Shown here piece after piece: positions 56,473 to 64,000 of a stretch of DNA of 64,000 bases. The DNA comes from Chitinophagaceae bacterium. Its GTDB lineage: Bacteria > Bacteroidota > Bacteroidia > Chitinophagales > Chitinophagaceae. The notes below the pieces were generated by a model. It was not told where the DNA came from. It was given only the letters and a program-made list of their open reading frames with translations, and ran no database searches. Position 1 is the first letter of the stretch; each line of letters opens with the position of its first letter. The position numbers were made by a program, and so were the translations under genes. Where the stretch lies: contig JAQBNL010000001.1 of assembly GCA_028288585.1 (NCBI GenBank), positions 1 to 64,000 on the forward strand, written 5' to 3'.

Positions 56473-57783
56473 TTAAGAAATAACAGGGTCTGATATACCT
56501 ATAACTGCACTTTTTTCTCTCAATTTATTTTTTGATGTTTTGCCTGATCCTTTGACAGCTATTATTGTTATTATAGCTGAAAGAAAAAGAGAGCCTGACA
56601 TAAATAAATAGGACGCACCAAATGAACCGGTAGTTCCATTTAAATAACCTACTAAATATGAACCTGCAAATGATCCTAAAGCTCCTAAACTATTAATTAA
56701 AGCGATAGCTCCGCCGGCAACATTCCGCGGCAAAATTTCTGTAATAATTGCAAAGAATGGCCCATACGGGGCATACATGGCACCGCCTGCAATAATCAGC
56801 AATACAAATGATAACCAAAAATTAGAAGTACCAATTAAGTAAGAACTATAAAAAGCAATAGCTCCAATTAAGAGAAAAGGCCATACAAAAGATTTCCTCT
56901 TTAAAGTTTTATCAGAGAAATAAGATGCGCTTAACATACTGATTATCGCTAAAACATAAGGAATGGAAGCAAGCCAGCCTGTTTTTACAATGTTCATATT
57001 AGGTGCTGCATTTATTATTGAAGGTAACCACATTACAAAACCGTATACACCAATACTCCATAAGGCATATTGCAGGCATAATAATATTACTGTTTTGGAT
57101 TTAAAAGCTGCTGCATAATTTTTAACAGGCTTAATGCTGTTTTGCTCTTTTTGTAATTCCTCTTCCAGATCATCCTTTTCTGTTTCGGTTAACCATTTGG
57201 CATCTTTAGGTTTATCAGATACCAACCGCCACCAGAAAAATGCCCATACTATTGCGGGCAATCCTTCCCAAATAAACATCCACCGCCAGCCGACAGACTT
57301 TATCAAATAACCCGACAAAATTGACATCCAAAGTATAGTAGCCGGATTTCCAAGAATTAAAAAGGTATTGGCACGTGAACGTTCTGACTTTGTAAACCAC
57401 CTGCTTAAAAACACAAGCATAGACGGCATTACGGCACTCTCTACAACACCGAGCATAAACCGGATAACTATCAAAAGATTTACATTGCTTATCAAACCTG
57501 TTGCCATAGCCAGGCCACCCCAAAGTATCAAAGACCAAAAAATTAATTTTTTAGCGCTTCTATTGGCAGCATATATGGCGCCGGGAATTTGGAAAAAGAA
57601 ATATCCCAGAAAAAATAATGATCCCAGTAAGGAAGAAATTGACGCAGTAATATGTAAGTCTTTTGCCATTCCGCCGGCAGCTGCAAATCCAAAGTTTGCC
57701 CGGTCAAGATATGCAAGACTATATGTGATAAAAGCGATAGGAATTAAGCGGTACCAACGCTTCCTGGCAATTGTTTTTTTCAT
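56473..57783 (-). CDS. MFS transporter, anion:cation symporter family
   Basis: This 436-residue inner-membrane protein has twelve helices. RANFGFAAAGGMAKDLHIT near the N-terminus and RWFTKSERSRANTFLILGNP between helices 4 and 5 match the ACS branch that imports hexuronates, galactonate and similar organic acids. ATG at 57783 is preferred over a TTG two codons upstream. In the cluster with an enolase-superfamily dehydratase it probably brings in the acid substrate. Confidence 0.87.
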   Translation of the reverse strand: MKKTIARKRWYRLIPIAFITYSLAYLDRANFGFAAAGGMAKDLHITASISSLLGSLFFLGYFFFQIPGAIYAANRSAKKLIFWSLILWGGLAMATGLISNVNLLIVIRFMLGVVESAVMPSMLVFLSRWFTKSERSRANTFLILGNPATILWMSILSGYLIKSVGWRWMFIWEGLPAIVWAFFWWRLVSDKPKDAKWLTETEKDDLEEELQKEQNSIKPVKNYAAAFKSKTVILLCLQYALWSIGVYGFVMWLPSIINAAPNMNIVKTGWLASIPYVLAIISMLSASYFSDKTLKRKSFVWPFLLIGAIAFYSSYLIGTSNFWLSFVLLIIAGGAMYAPYGPFFAIITEILPRNVAGGAIALINSLGALGSFAGSYLVGYLNGTTGSFGASYLFMSGSLFLSAIITIIAVKGSGKTSKNKLREKSAVIGISDPVIS

Positions 57784-57848
57784 GATCAATTAATTTTAAT
57801 TTTACTAATACCCTGATGAAATTTTATTCTCCGGATTTACTCTTGTTA

Positions 57849-58778
57849 TTACCATGTTCTTTTGCTCATAACTTTATCCAGCTCGGCCCGGGTCATCTTT
57901 CCCAGCTCGGGATGCTGATCGAGCCATTTGAGAAAATCTGTTTTTATCTCATCTGTCCATTGGCTGTCTATCTGGCCCGTTGTATATTTTTTTGATTTAA
58001 CCATTTCAAATCCAAACACATCTTTGCGGGCAACAAATTCAGCAGTGCTGATAACTTGCTCTGCCATATGGGCCGGTACAAATAGCACGCCTTCCCCCTG
58101 TGCAATAACTAAATCTCCCGGCAATACCATTACATTGCCTATACGGATTGGCGTGTTAAGGCCCATTAATACCATATCTTCCAGAAAGGATGGATGAAAA
58201 TCACGGACAAAAGCATTAAAGCCGTCAATATTCTGTAACTCCTGAAGGTCTCTTGCGGCGCCATTAAAAATTACTCCATTTCCTGATTTACTAAAAATTG
58301 AATTCCCCAAAGTAGATCCCATAAGTGTACCGCCTCCAATTTTTCCAAAACCATCTGCCACATAAACATCACCTTTTGTAAGTGTTTCTATTGGCCATGC
58401 ATTTGTATTTCCTTTTCTGCCCTGTTGAGTTGTTCCCCGGTTTTTAATTGCCTTTTCAACATCGGGACGGCTTGGCATAAACATGGCTGTAACGGCCCTT
58501 CCAATTACAGGAACATTATTTTTTACCATTTTCCAGTTTCCCTCGAATTGATTGGTATAGCCTTCATTTTTTAAAACTGTCCATGCATCATCTATTCCTA
58601 TTTTTTTGGCTCGCTGTAATAGATCATCGGGAATTTTAGGTCGGCCATCGGCAAACCGTTCTCCTTTCCACTCTGATGTTAGAAAGATCAATTCCTCTTT
58701 GGGAATTGTTTGTGCGAAAGAATTTGTACAGCAAAAGCTAAAGAAAATAAAAAATAATATTTTGTTTTTATGTCTCAT
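57849..58778 (-). CDS. RraA-family protein with signal peptide, copy 1
   Basis: This 309-residue protein has a signal peptide (residues 1-23, ending NSFAQ), an extra N-terminal region of about 80 residues with FLTSEWKGERFADGRPKI, and an RraA/HMG-aldolase-like core with FGKIGGGTLMGSTLG and the metal-binding R176-D177 in GAARDLQEL. RraA-family enzymes cleave 4-hydroxy-4-methyl-2-oxoglutarate-type aldols or act on RNase E; both are cytosolic and about 160 to 230 residues. The export signal and extension set this subfamily apart. It is a paralogue of the protein at 61718. Confidence 0.82.
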   Translation of the reverse strand: MRHKNKILFFIFFSFCCTNSFAQTIPKEELIFLTSEWKGERFADGRPKIPDDLLQRAKKIGIDDAWTVLKNEGYTNQFEGNWKMVKNNVPVIGRAVTAMFMPSRPDVEKAIKNRGTTQQGRKGNTNAWPIETLTKGDVYVADGFGKIGGGTLMGSTLGNSIFSKSGNGVIFNGAARDLQELQNIDGFNAFVRDFHPSFLEDMVLMGLNTPIRIGNVMVLPGDLVIAQGEGVLFVPAHMAEQVISTAEFVARKDVFGFEMVKSKKYTTGQIDSQWTDEIKTDFLKWLDQHPELGKMTRAELDKVMSKRTW

Positions 58779-58826
58779 TGTTTTTAATATTTAATTTGAT
58801 TCAGATTGTAAAAATTAACTATCATT

Positions 58827-60974
58827 TCAAAAGCGGATATTGTATTTCAATTTTAATTTCATTGAACTTTCATTCATCGAGTAATGATCTAATGGCTTTG
58901 TAAAGCCTGAATTCCAAACGAAAAGGATTTCATTGCCAGGTTTTAGTATCCATCTAAAACGCGACTGCCAACCTACTACTTTTGATTGGCTATCGTATTG
59001 AAAAAAATTATATAATGTAAGATCAGGACTGAAGAGAAAATTAGCATTGAACTGGTAAATATTTGCAGTGAATTCGCCTTCCCTAAGCTTTACTTTGTTT
59101 GATGTAAAAGTGCCACCAATAAAAACAAGAACAATTACTTTCCAATTGGCTGTTATCTTAAAAGAGTTTTGCTTACCTGTATAAAAATTGCCAAATCCAT
59201 ATGATACCTGGCCGTACACGTCACGGCTTCCTTCTGTTGTTAAGGAGAATTGATTTTCCCACCAATTATATTCATTAGCAGGAATTACATAATTAGTGTA
59301 AATATGAAAATCATTTTGCAAAAAATCATATTTATTGATAAGACTGTAGTTTAGTAATTCACCCGATGTAAATTTAATTCCAACAGGGCTAAAAGTTAAT
59401 ACCCTGCTTTCCATTTTATTTTTAAAATTTGTTATAAAATCAAAATCGCCTCCGACTTTATATTGTCTTATTTTTCCCTTTTTAGGTCTTGGCCCAATTA
59501 CCAGGCTTCCGTATGTTTCTTTAATATTGGTTCTTGGCACATAGCCTATTCCTGCAATAAAGTTTTCACCAATCTGGAGATGTCCAATCCGAAAATTAAT
59601 AAGATCATTTGGGTAAGCGAATGAAGCGCCCCAGGATGCATCTCTGCCGGAAATATTTTCGGTTTTTGTTTTTGCAACAAAAAGTATTAATGCAATATTT
59701 TTATTACCTCTAAATTTAGATGAAGCAAGTTTCACGTCCACCCCGCCAAGCATGTTGTTTGATGTATTAATTGAATTTCCAAAAGTTGTTATCATTCCTA
59801 CTGATGACTGCAACCCTATATTACGGGTTACTCTTGCAATTGAAAAGTTTGTATTAGCGTAATCACGACGATCGCTAACATTAAGCATTCCAATATTCCA
59901 TTTACCCATCTGGCCGGTAATTTTTGCTCCATAATTTACAGGAATAGGAATACCATTTTCCTCTAACCCTATCCTGCGTGAAAAGAACGGACTTAATTTT
60001 CCTGCAGTTGGTTCATTTCCGCTTCCTTCAAAACCATAATTAAAGTAATTGGAACCATCAAGAAAAAAATTTCGTTTTTCATCCAAGCGAAGACTAAAAC
60101 GGGTAAGATTTATTTGCCGCTGATCTGCCTCTGTTTCGGCAAAGTCAGTGTTAATAGATAATGAAGCTTTTAATCCAGGAGTTACCTGGTAGAAAATATC
60201 AGACCCTCCGTTAATTTTATAACCTGTTTTATTATTTCGTTTTGAATCAAAGCCTGTAATAAAATAAGGTGAAATATCTAATCCAATGCCCTGGGTAATT
60301 CCCATAAACCCTGTAATAATTCCGGCATCTGATACTTGCACTTCTTTTGAATTTAGATTCCCAACAGGCCAGGAACCCTTTTCCTGTTTCTTCGGAATAA
60401 ATCTATTCATTTTAAGCCCCCAACGATTACCCGCTTTATTAAAACCAAGCGTTTTAAAAGGAATCATAACTTCTGCTTCCCACCCTTCATTTGTAATTTT
60501 TGCTTTACCCACAAAAAGTCCATTCCAGCTTTTGTTCATTACATTTCCATTCTGGCTGATAATAGCGTCTTCAATTGCGCCCAATGCATTAATTCCAAAA
60601 AAATAAGCATTCCGATGATCAAGATAGGTATCTAAGATTATGTGTACCCTATCATCGTTCCCCGTGCTTGCATCCCTTTGCATTTCCTTTGCAGAAGTTA
60701 ATTTAGGATTTTGAAAACATTTAATACCAAAATATATATAGTTAGCATCGTAGCATATATATACCTCTGTGCGTTCAGTCATGGGTTCCCCCTCATAAGG
60801 CTCACGTTGATAAAACTCATTAATTGAAGGAGTATCCCAACATTTATCATTCACATAACCATTAATTACAGGTGGCTCGGCTGTTTTTTTAAGTTCTATC
60901 GTTTTTTGCGCAAAAAGCTGGCTGGCGGAAGCAAGTAAAATAATAAAACATAATAATGCAATTTCAAATTTCAT
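58827..60974 (-). CDS. DUF5916 outer-membrane protein with CBM9-like domain
   Basis: This 715-residue protein has a signal peptide ending near residue 22 (ASQLFAQ), a family-9 carbohydrate-binding-like beta domain (about 25-220, PPVINGYVNDKCWD and TEVYICYDANYIYFGIKC), then a long beta-barrel-like region recognisable as DUF5916. It is likely outer-membrane. It lies between the two RraA genes and may bind or admit the cluster's glycan-derived substrate. No catalytic motif is seen. Confidence 0.78.
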   Translation of the reverse strand: MKFEIALLCFIILLASASQLFAQKTIELKKTAEPPVINGYVNDKCWDTPSINEFYQREPYEGEPMTERTEVYICYDANYIYFGIKCFQNPKLTSAKEMQRDASTGNDDRVHIILDTYLDHRNAYFFGINALGAIEDAIISQNGNVMNKSWNGLFVGKAKITNEGWEAEVMIPFKTLGFNKAGNRWGLKMNRFIPKKQEKGSWPVGNLNSKEVQVSDAGIITGFMGITQGIGLDISPYFITGFDSKRNNKTGYKINGGSDIFYQVTPGLKASLSINTDFAETEADQRQINLTRFSLRLDEKRNFFLDGSNYFNYGFEGSGNEPTAGKLSPFFSRRIGLEENGIPIPVNYGAKITGQMGKWNIGMLNVSDRRDYANTNFSIARVTRNIGLQSSVGMITTFGNSINTSNNMLGGVDVKLASSKFRGNKNIALILFVAKTKTENISGRDASWGASFAYPNDLINFRIGHLQIGENFIAGIGYVPRTNIKETYGSLVIGPRPKKGKIRQYKVGGDFDFITNFKNKMESRVLTFSPVGIKFTSGELLNYSLINKYDFLQNDFHIYTNYVIPANEYNWWENQFSLTTEGSRDVYGQVSYGFGNFYTGKQNSFKITANWKVIVLVFIGGTFTSNKVKLREGEFTANIYQFNANFLFSPDLTLYNFFQYDSQSKVVGWQSRFRWILKPGNEILFVWNSGFTKPLDHYSMNESSMKLKLKYNIRF

Positions 60975-61069
60975 GACACTTTTTTAGAAAAGAAATTAAA
61001 CACTAATTCTAAAGACAGTTGAATGAATAGTGCCTGACATCTTAATATTTTTCTTAGAAAATTGCATTA

Positions 61070-61684
61070 CTATGGAACCCTTACTTTGATTACAATTTTT
61101 TTTATTAAATCGTACCCGGCAACTTTAAAAGCCGGACGATGAATTTCCTGCGGAGAAAAAATAAAAAAAGTTCCGGGCTCCGCATCGTAATATTTCCCTT
61201 CAGCAACTGAAAATGTTTCTGTATCAGCTTTGCCTGAATAGGGAACTGATACGGTAGTTCCTGGATGATTGATTGACGCGACACCCATTTGTGTTTTGCC
61301 TTTTATAATATATTGGATATCGTTAAAATCTCTATGTCCTTCCCAACCGACTTTGTCTTTTTCTTTTGGAGATAATTCAGAAACAATAGCATATACATTT
61401 CCCGGCTCAATATCATAATTGCCGGGTTTCAGATTGTTGAGATCGTGTGTTTTTAAGAATTCAAATGCCTTATTCCACCACACATTGTTCTTATGATATT
61501 GTTTTGAAAACTCCTGTTGATTAATAGATTTATGAGGAATAAGTTGTAACCCATTCAGCCAGCTTTTGCTTTTATACCATTTAACAGTCTTCCTATTATC
61601 TGTAGCATCTTCAGACAGTTTTGTTGAAGAGCCGCAGCTTATAAAACATGTTGAAATAATTATTAAGATTAAAAGATTTCTCAT
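61070..61684 (-). CDS. YhcH/YjgK/YiaL-family lipoprotein
   Basis: This 204-residue protein has a short lipoprotein signal with lipobox cysteine C17 (TCFISCGSS) followed by a YhcH-type cupin core: KDKVGWEGHRDFNDIQYIIKG, MGVASINHP and EPGTFFIFSPQEIHRPAFK. These proteins coordinate metal with the His and Glu residues visible here and occur in sialic acid and sugar-acid catabolism. Relatives are cytosolic and about 150 residues long, so a membrane-anchored form is notable. It lies 33 bases from the second RraA gene. Confidence 0.8.
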   Translation of the reverse strand: MRNLLILIIISTCFISCGSSTKLSEDATDNRKTVKWYKSKSWLNGLQLIPHKSINQQEFSKQYHKNNVWWNKAFEFLKTHDLNNLKPGNYDIEPGNVYAIVSELSPKEKDKVGWEGHRDFNDIQYIIKGKTQMGVASINHPGTTVSVPYSGKADTETFSVAEGKYYDAEPGTFFIFSPQEIHRPAFKVAGYDLIKKIVIKVRVP

Positions 61685-61717
61685 AACAGGTTTAAATATA
61701 TTTTTTGCTTAACTCAA

Positions 61718-62650
61718 TTAGTAGTCATGTGCCTTCAGGTATTCATCCAACTCTTTCCTTGACATAGGTAATTTACCTTGATAATCATTAAGCCAGGTTC
61801 TGAAATCTTTTTTAATTGTATCACTCCATTTACCATGTATTTCCCCTGTCAAATATTTTCCTTCCTGTAGTCGTACTCTTTCAAATTCATCCCGGATTGC
61901 TGTTACCTCAGAACTGATTACCAGTTCCTCTACCAGGTGGGCAGGAATAAAAATGGTTCCGAATTTATTAGCCAATACAACATCGCCAGGTAATACGGTA
62001 GCACGTCCAATGCGAACAGGAGCATTAATACTGGTGATCTCCATCTGGCTTATAGCAGAAGGATCATGTCCTTTTACCCAACCATTAAAACCTTTGGTAG
62101 CACTTAATTCCTGCATATCCCTTACAGAGCCATAAAATATCACGCCCCTCTTGGATCTGCCATAGATGGCATTTCCCAAACTTGAACCAATCAGGGTGCC
62201 ATCTGCAACCTTGCCATAACTATCGGCAACATATACATCTCCGTTACTTAATACATCCACCGGCCATAAATTCCGGCTACCCTTCTGTGAACGGTTTTCA
62301 GCTTTTCCTTGTTCTACCACTACCGAATCGAGGTCTGGCCTTGCCGGCATATACTGTGCCGTTACTACACGGCCGGTCATTACACTATCCGGCTGGATAA
62401 CTATCCAATCGCCCTCATATTGGTTAACGTATCCTTTTCTTCTTAATACACCCCAGGCTTCTTCCAGCGTAACATTTTTTAAACGTTCCAGCAATTGATC
62501 TGATACTTTGGGCCGGCCATCCGCTGAACGTTCTCCTTTCCATAAATAGGTAAGCGTTTTAATATATTCAGGTGATGAACCTAAACGTTGGGCATGAGTA
62601 ATAAATCCACTTATAATTAAAATGATGATTAATAAATTTCTCTTATTCAT
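61718..62650 (-). CDS. RraA-family protein with signal peptide, copy 2
   Basis: This 310-residue protein has a signal peptide (residues 1-21, ending THAQ) and the same layout as the protein at 57849: the YLWKGERSADGRPKV segment, then the core with ADGTLIGSSLG and metal-binding R177-D178 in GSVRDMQEL. The pair are full-length paralogues with intact motifs, so both are probably functional. Aldolase or decarboxylase action on a keto acid outside the cytosol is the simplest guess. The enolase-superfamily gene is 67 bases upstream. Confidence 0.82.
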   Translation of the reverse strand: MNKRNLLIIILIISGFITHAQRLGSSPEYIKTLTYLWKGERSADGRPKVSDQLLERLKNVTLEEAWGVLRRKGYVNQYEGDWIVIQPDSVMTGRVVTAQYMPARPDLDSVVVEQGKAENRSQKGSRNLWPVDVLSNGDVYVADSYGKVADGTLIGSSLGNAIYGRSKRGVIFYGSVRDMQELSATKGFNGWVKGHDPSAISQMEITSINAPVRIGRATVLPGDVVLANKFGTIFIPAHLVEELVISSEVTAIRDEFERVRLQEGKYLTGEIHGKWSDTIKKDFRTWLNDYQGKLPMSRKELDEYLKAHDY

Positions 62651-62717
62651 AATTGATTTTTGAATTCTTTAAAATAAGTTTGATGCCATAAAAATTAATA
62701 TTGATTATTTTATTCTC

Positions 62718-64000
62718 TTAGGTAAATAATCCATCAAATGAACGGGCTTCATTCCATTGAGGGGTAGGCTCAAACCAACCTGGATCTTCTTTGTGAAGAT
62801 GTTGTTTCATTACCTCTTCATTTAATTCAATTCCTAACCCGGGAGCATCAAGCGGAACATTTGCAAAACCTTTCGTATACAAAGGTTGTTTACTCACTGT
62901 TTTCACCAGTGTAGACCACCACGGGTTATCAACGATCTGGTTGGGCACTTCTAATGCTAATACGTTTTGGGTTGCAGCTGCACAGTGTACATTAGCCATA
63001 AAACATACTGGCGTACCTGCAAAGTGAAGAGCCATAGCATGTCCTTTTTCTTCAGCATAATCACCAATCTTCTTCGTTTCTAAAATCCCACCAGAGCTTC
63101 CCATATCGGGCTGCATAATATCTACCACATGATTGTCACACATTTTTTCAAATTCTTCTTTTAAGTAAATATCTTCTCCTGACATGGTAGGCGTATTGAT
63201 TGCATCTGTAACCATTTTTAATTGCTCCATGTCATTCCAGGGAAGAAAATCTTCCAGTGAAGCCAAACTGTATTTTTCAAGTGCATTTCCAACACGAATA
63301 CAGGTATTCACATCAAAGTGCCCCTGGTGATCAGCGGATAGTGGAACATCATATCCGGTAATATTGCGTAAAGTCTCTACATACTCCGCAATTGCTTCCA
63401 GGCCTTTCTGAGTATATTGAATGGCCGTAAACGGATGCCGCGGACTCATGCCAGGGTTTTGAATAAGCTTATTATTATTTACCAATGCACCGGGTATATC
63501 TTTTACAACTCCAAGACCGGGGTGGCATTTCATCCAGGTAAATCCCTGTTCTATCATCCGGTGTTTCATATCTGCTTTTAGCTTTTCCATATCCATTTTT
63601 GCCACAGGTCCTTCACCGGAACCAGGAACATAAGAATATAGCCTCACGGTATCTCTATATTTACCACCTAACAACTGGTAAACCGGAACATTGTATGCTT
63701 TGCCTGCAAGATCCCAAAGCGCCATATCTACTGCCGAAAATCCACCCCCCATCCGCCCGTGCCCGCCAAATTGCCTGAGCGTTTTTAAGATCATTTCAAC
63801 ATTGCAGGGATTTTTTCCCAGAATTCTGCTTTTTAAAAACAGAGCGTACCTTATATCTCCACCATCTCTCACTTCTCCTAATCCATAAAGGCCCTGGTTT
63901 GTATCAATACGGATAATAGCATTTCTTGCATTGCTGGATCCTGTTCCATTACTTATAACGCAATAACGCAGGTCTGTTATTCTAAGGTCAGAAGGGCTGG
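62718..64000 (-). CDS. Enolase-superfamily sugar-acid dehydratase/racemase (MR/MLE), 5' end cut
   Basis: The frame is open to the right edge; about 426 residues are visible and the start lies beyond the window, so an internal GTG at 63872 is not the start. It has the capping-domain pattern RIDTNQGLYGLGEVRDGG, the KxH-type motif in WMKCHPG, a metal-ligand region PLSADHQGHF, LEDFLPW and SGEDIYL, and HFAGTPVCFMAN. These mark mandelate-racemase-like enzymes such as sugar-acid dehydratases. It appears to lead the - strand catabolic cluster with RraA, YhcH, transporter and oxidoreductase genes. The exact acid is not predictable. Confidence 0.87.
   Translation of the reverse strand, partial: SPSDLRITDLRYCVISNGTGSSNARNAIIRIDTNQGLYGLGEVRDGGDIRYALFLKSRILGKNPCNVEMILKTLRQFGGHGRMGGGFSAVDMALWDLAGKAYNVPVYQLLGGKYRDTVRLYSYVPGSGEGPVAKMDMEKLKADMKHRMIEQGFTWMKCHPGLGVVKDIPGALVNNNKLIQNPGMSPRHPFTAIQYTQKGLEAIAEYVETLRNITGYDVPLSADHQGHFDVNTCIRVGNALEKYSLASLEDFLPWNDMEQLKMVTDAINTPTMSGEDIYLKEEFEKMCDNHVVDIMQPDMGSSGGILETKKIGDYAEEKGHAMALHFAGTPVCFMANVHCAAATQNVLALEVPNQIVDNPWWSTLVKTVSKQPLYTKGFANVPLDAPGLGIELNEEVMKQHLHKEDPGWFEPTPQWNEARSFDGLFT

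Overview
The window is chromosomal DNA of a Bacteroidota bacterium, most likely of the Chitinophagaceae type. The evidence is AT-rich sequence, SusC-style TonB receptors with a CarboxypepD_reg domain, DUF2490 and DUF5916 barrels, TTG/GTG/ATG starts without strong Shine-Dalgarno sites, and a Bacteroidota-type PEP carboxylase. No rRNA, tRNA, CRISPR array, phage or insertion sequence was seen. Both edges cut genes: a siroheme methyltransferase on the left and an enolase-superfamily enzyme on the right.

Region 1 (1-12.6 kb, + strand) is assimilatory sulfur metabolism. It holds uroporphyrinogen-III methyltransferase (3' part), a ChrA-family anion transporter, sulfite reductase CysJ and CysI, a TonB-dependent receptor, a DUF2490 outer-membrane protein, a fusion of precorrin-2 dehydrogenase/ferrochelatase with a TauE/SafE transporter, an OsmC protein and a MetZ-like sulfhydrylase. 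The parts fit together: siroheme is made for CysI, sulfite becomes sulfide, and MetZ fixes sulfide into homocysteine. A repeated inverted-repeat element precedes the receptor. PEP carboxylase (12.6-15.2 kb) follows.

Region 2 (15.3-31.7 kb) is nitrogen acquisition: two ammonium transporters flanking a porin-like barrel, glutamate synthase gltB-gltD (all - strand), then a divergent urease operon ureABCEFGD ending in a probable nickel permease (+ strand).

Region 3 (31.8-54.9 kb) is a large surface-polysaccharide locus: an initiating sugar transferase, an ABC exporter, several glycosyltransferases, a Wzx flippase, two polymerase/ligase-like membrane proteins and a Wzz-like protein. Inside it sits an unusual module: two B12-binding radical SAM enzymes, a third radical SAM enzyme, four small-molecule methyltransferases, an amidohydrolase, a flavin-reductase-like protein and a nucleotidyltransferase. 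By eye I found a recurring non-coding element, GCAACC-(15/16 nt)-CGTAT, at the expected promoter position of six transcription units, including two back-to-back pairs. It looks like an extracytoplasmic-function (ECF) sigma promoter. It would tie the polysaccharide genes and the radical SAM module into one regulon; this is the main candidate for something undescribed.

Region 4 (54.9-64 kb, - strand) looks like a sugar-acid or related catabolic cluster: an enolase-superfamily dehydratase, two RraA-family proteins with signal peptides, a YhcH-family lipoprotein, a DUF5916/CBM9-like outer-membrane protein, an MFS anion symporter, a Gfo/Idh/MocA oxidoreductase and a GlcG/HbpS-like protein. The export signals on normally cytosolic families are unusual.
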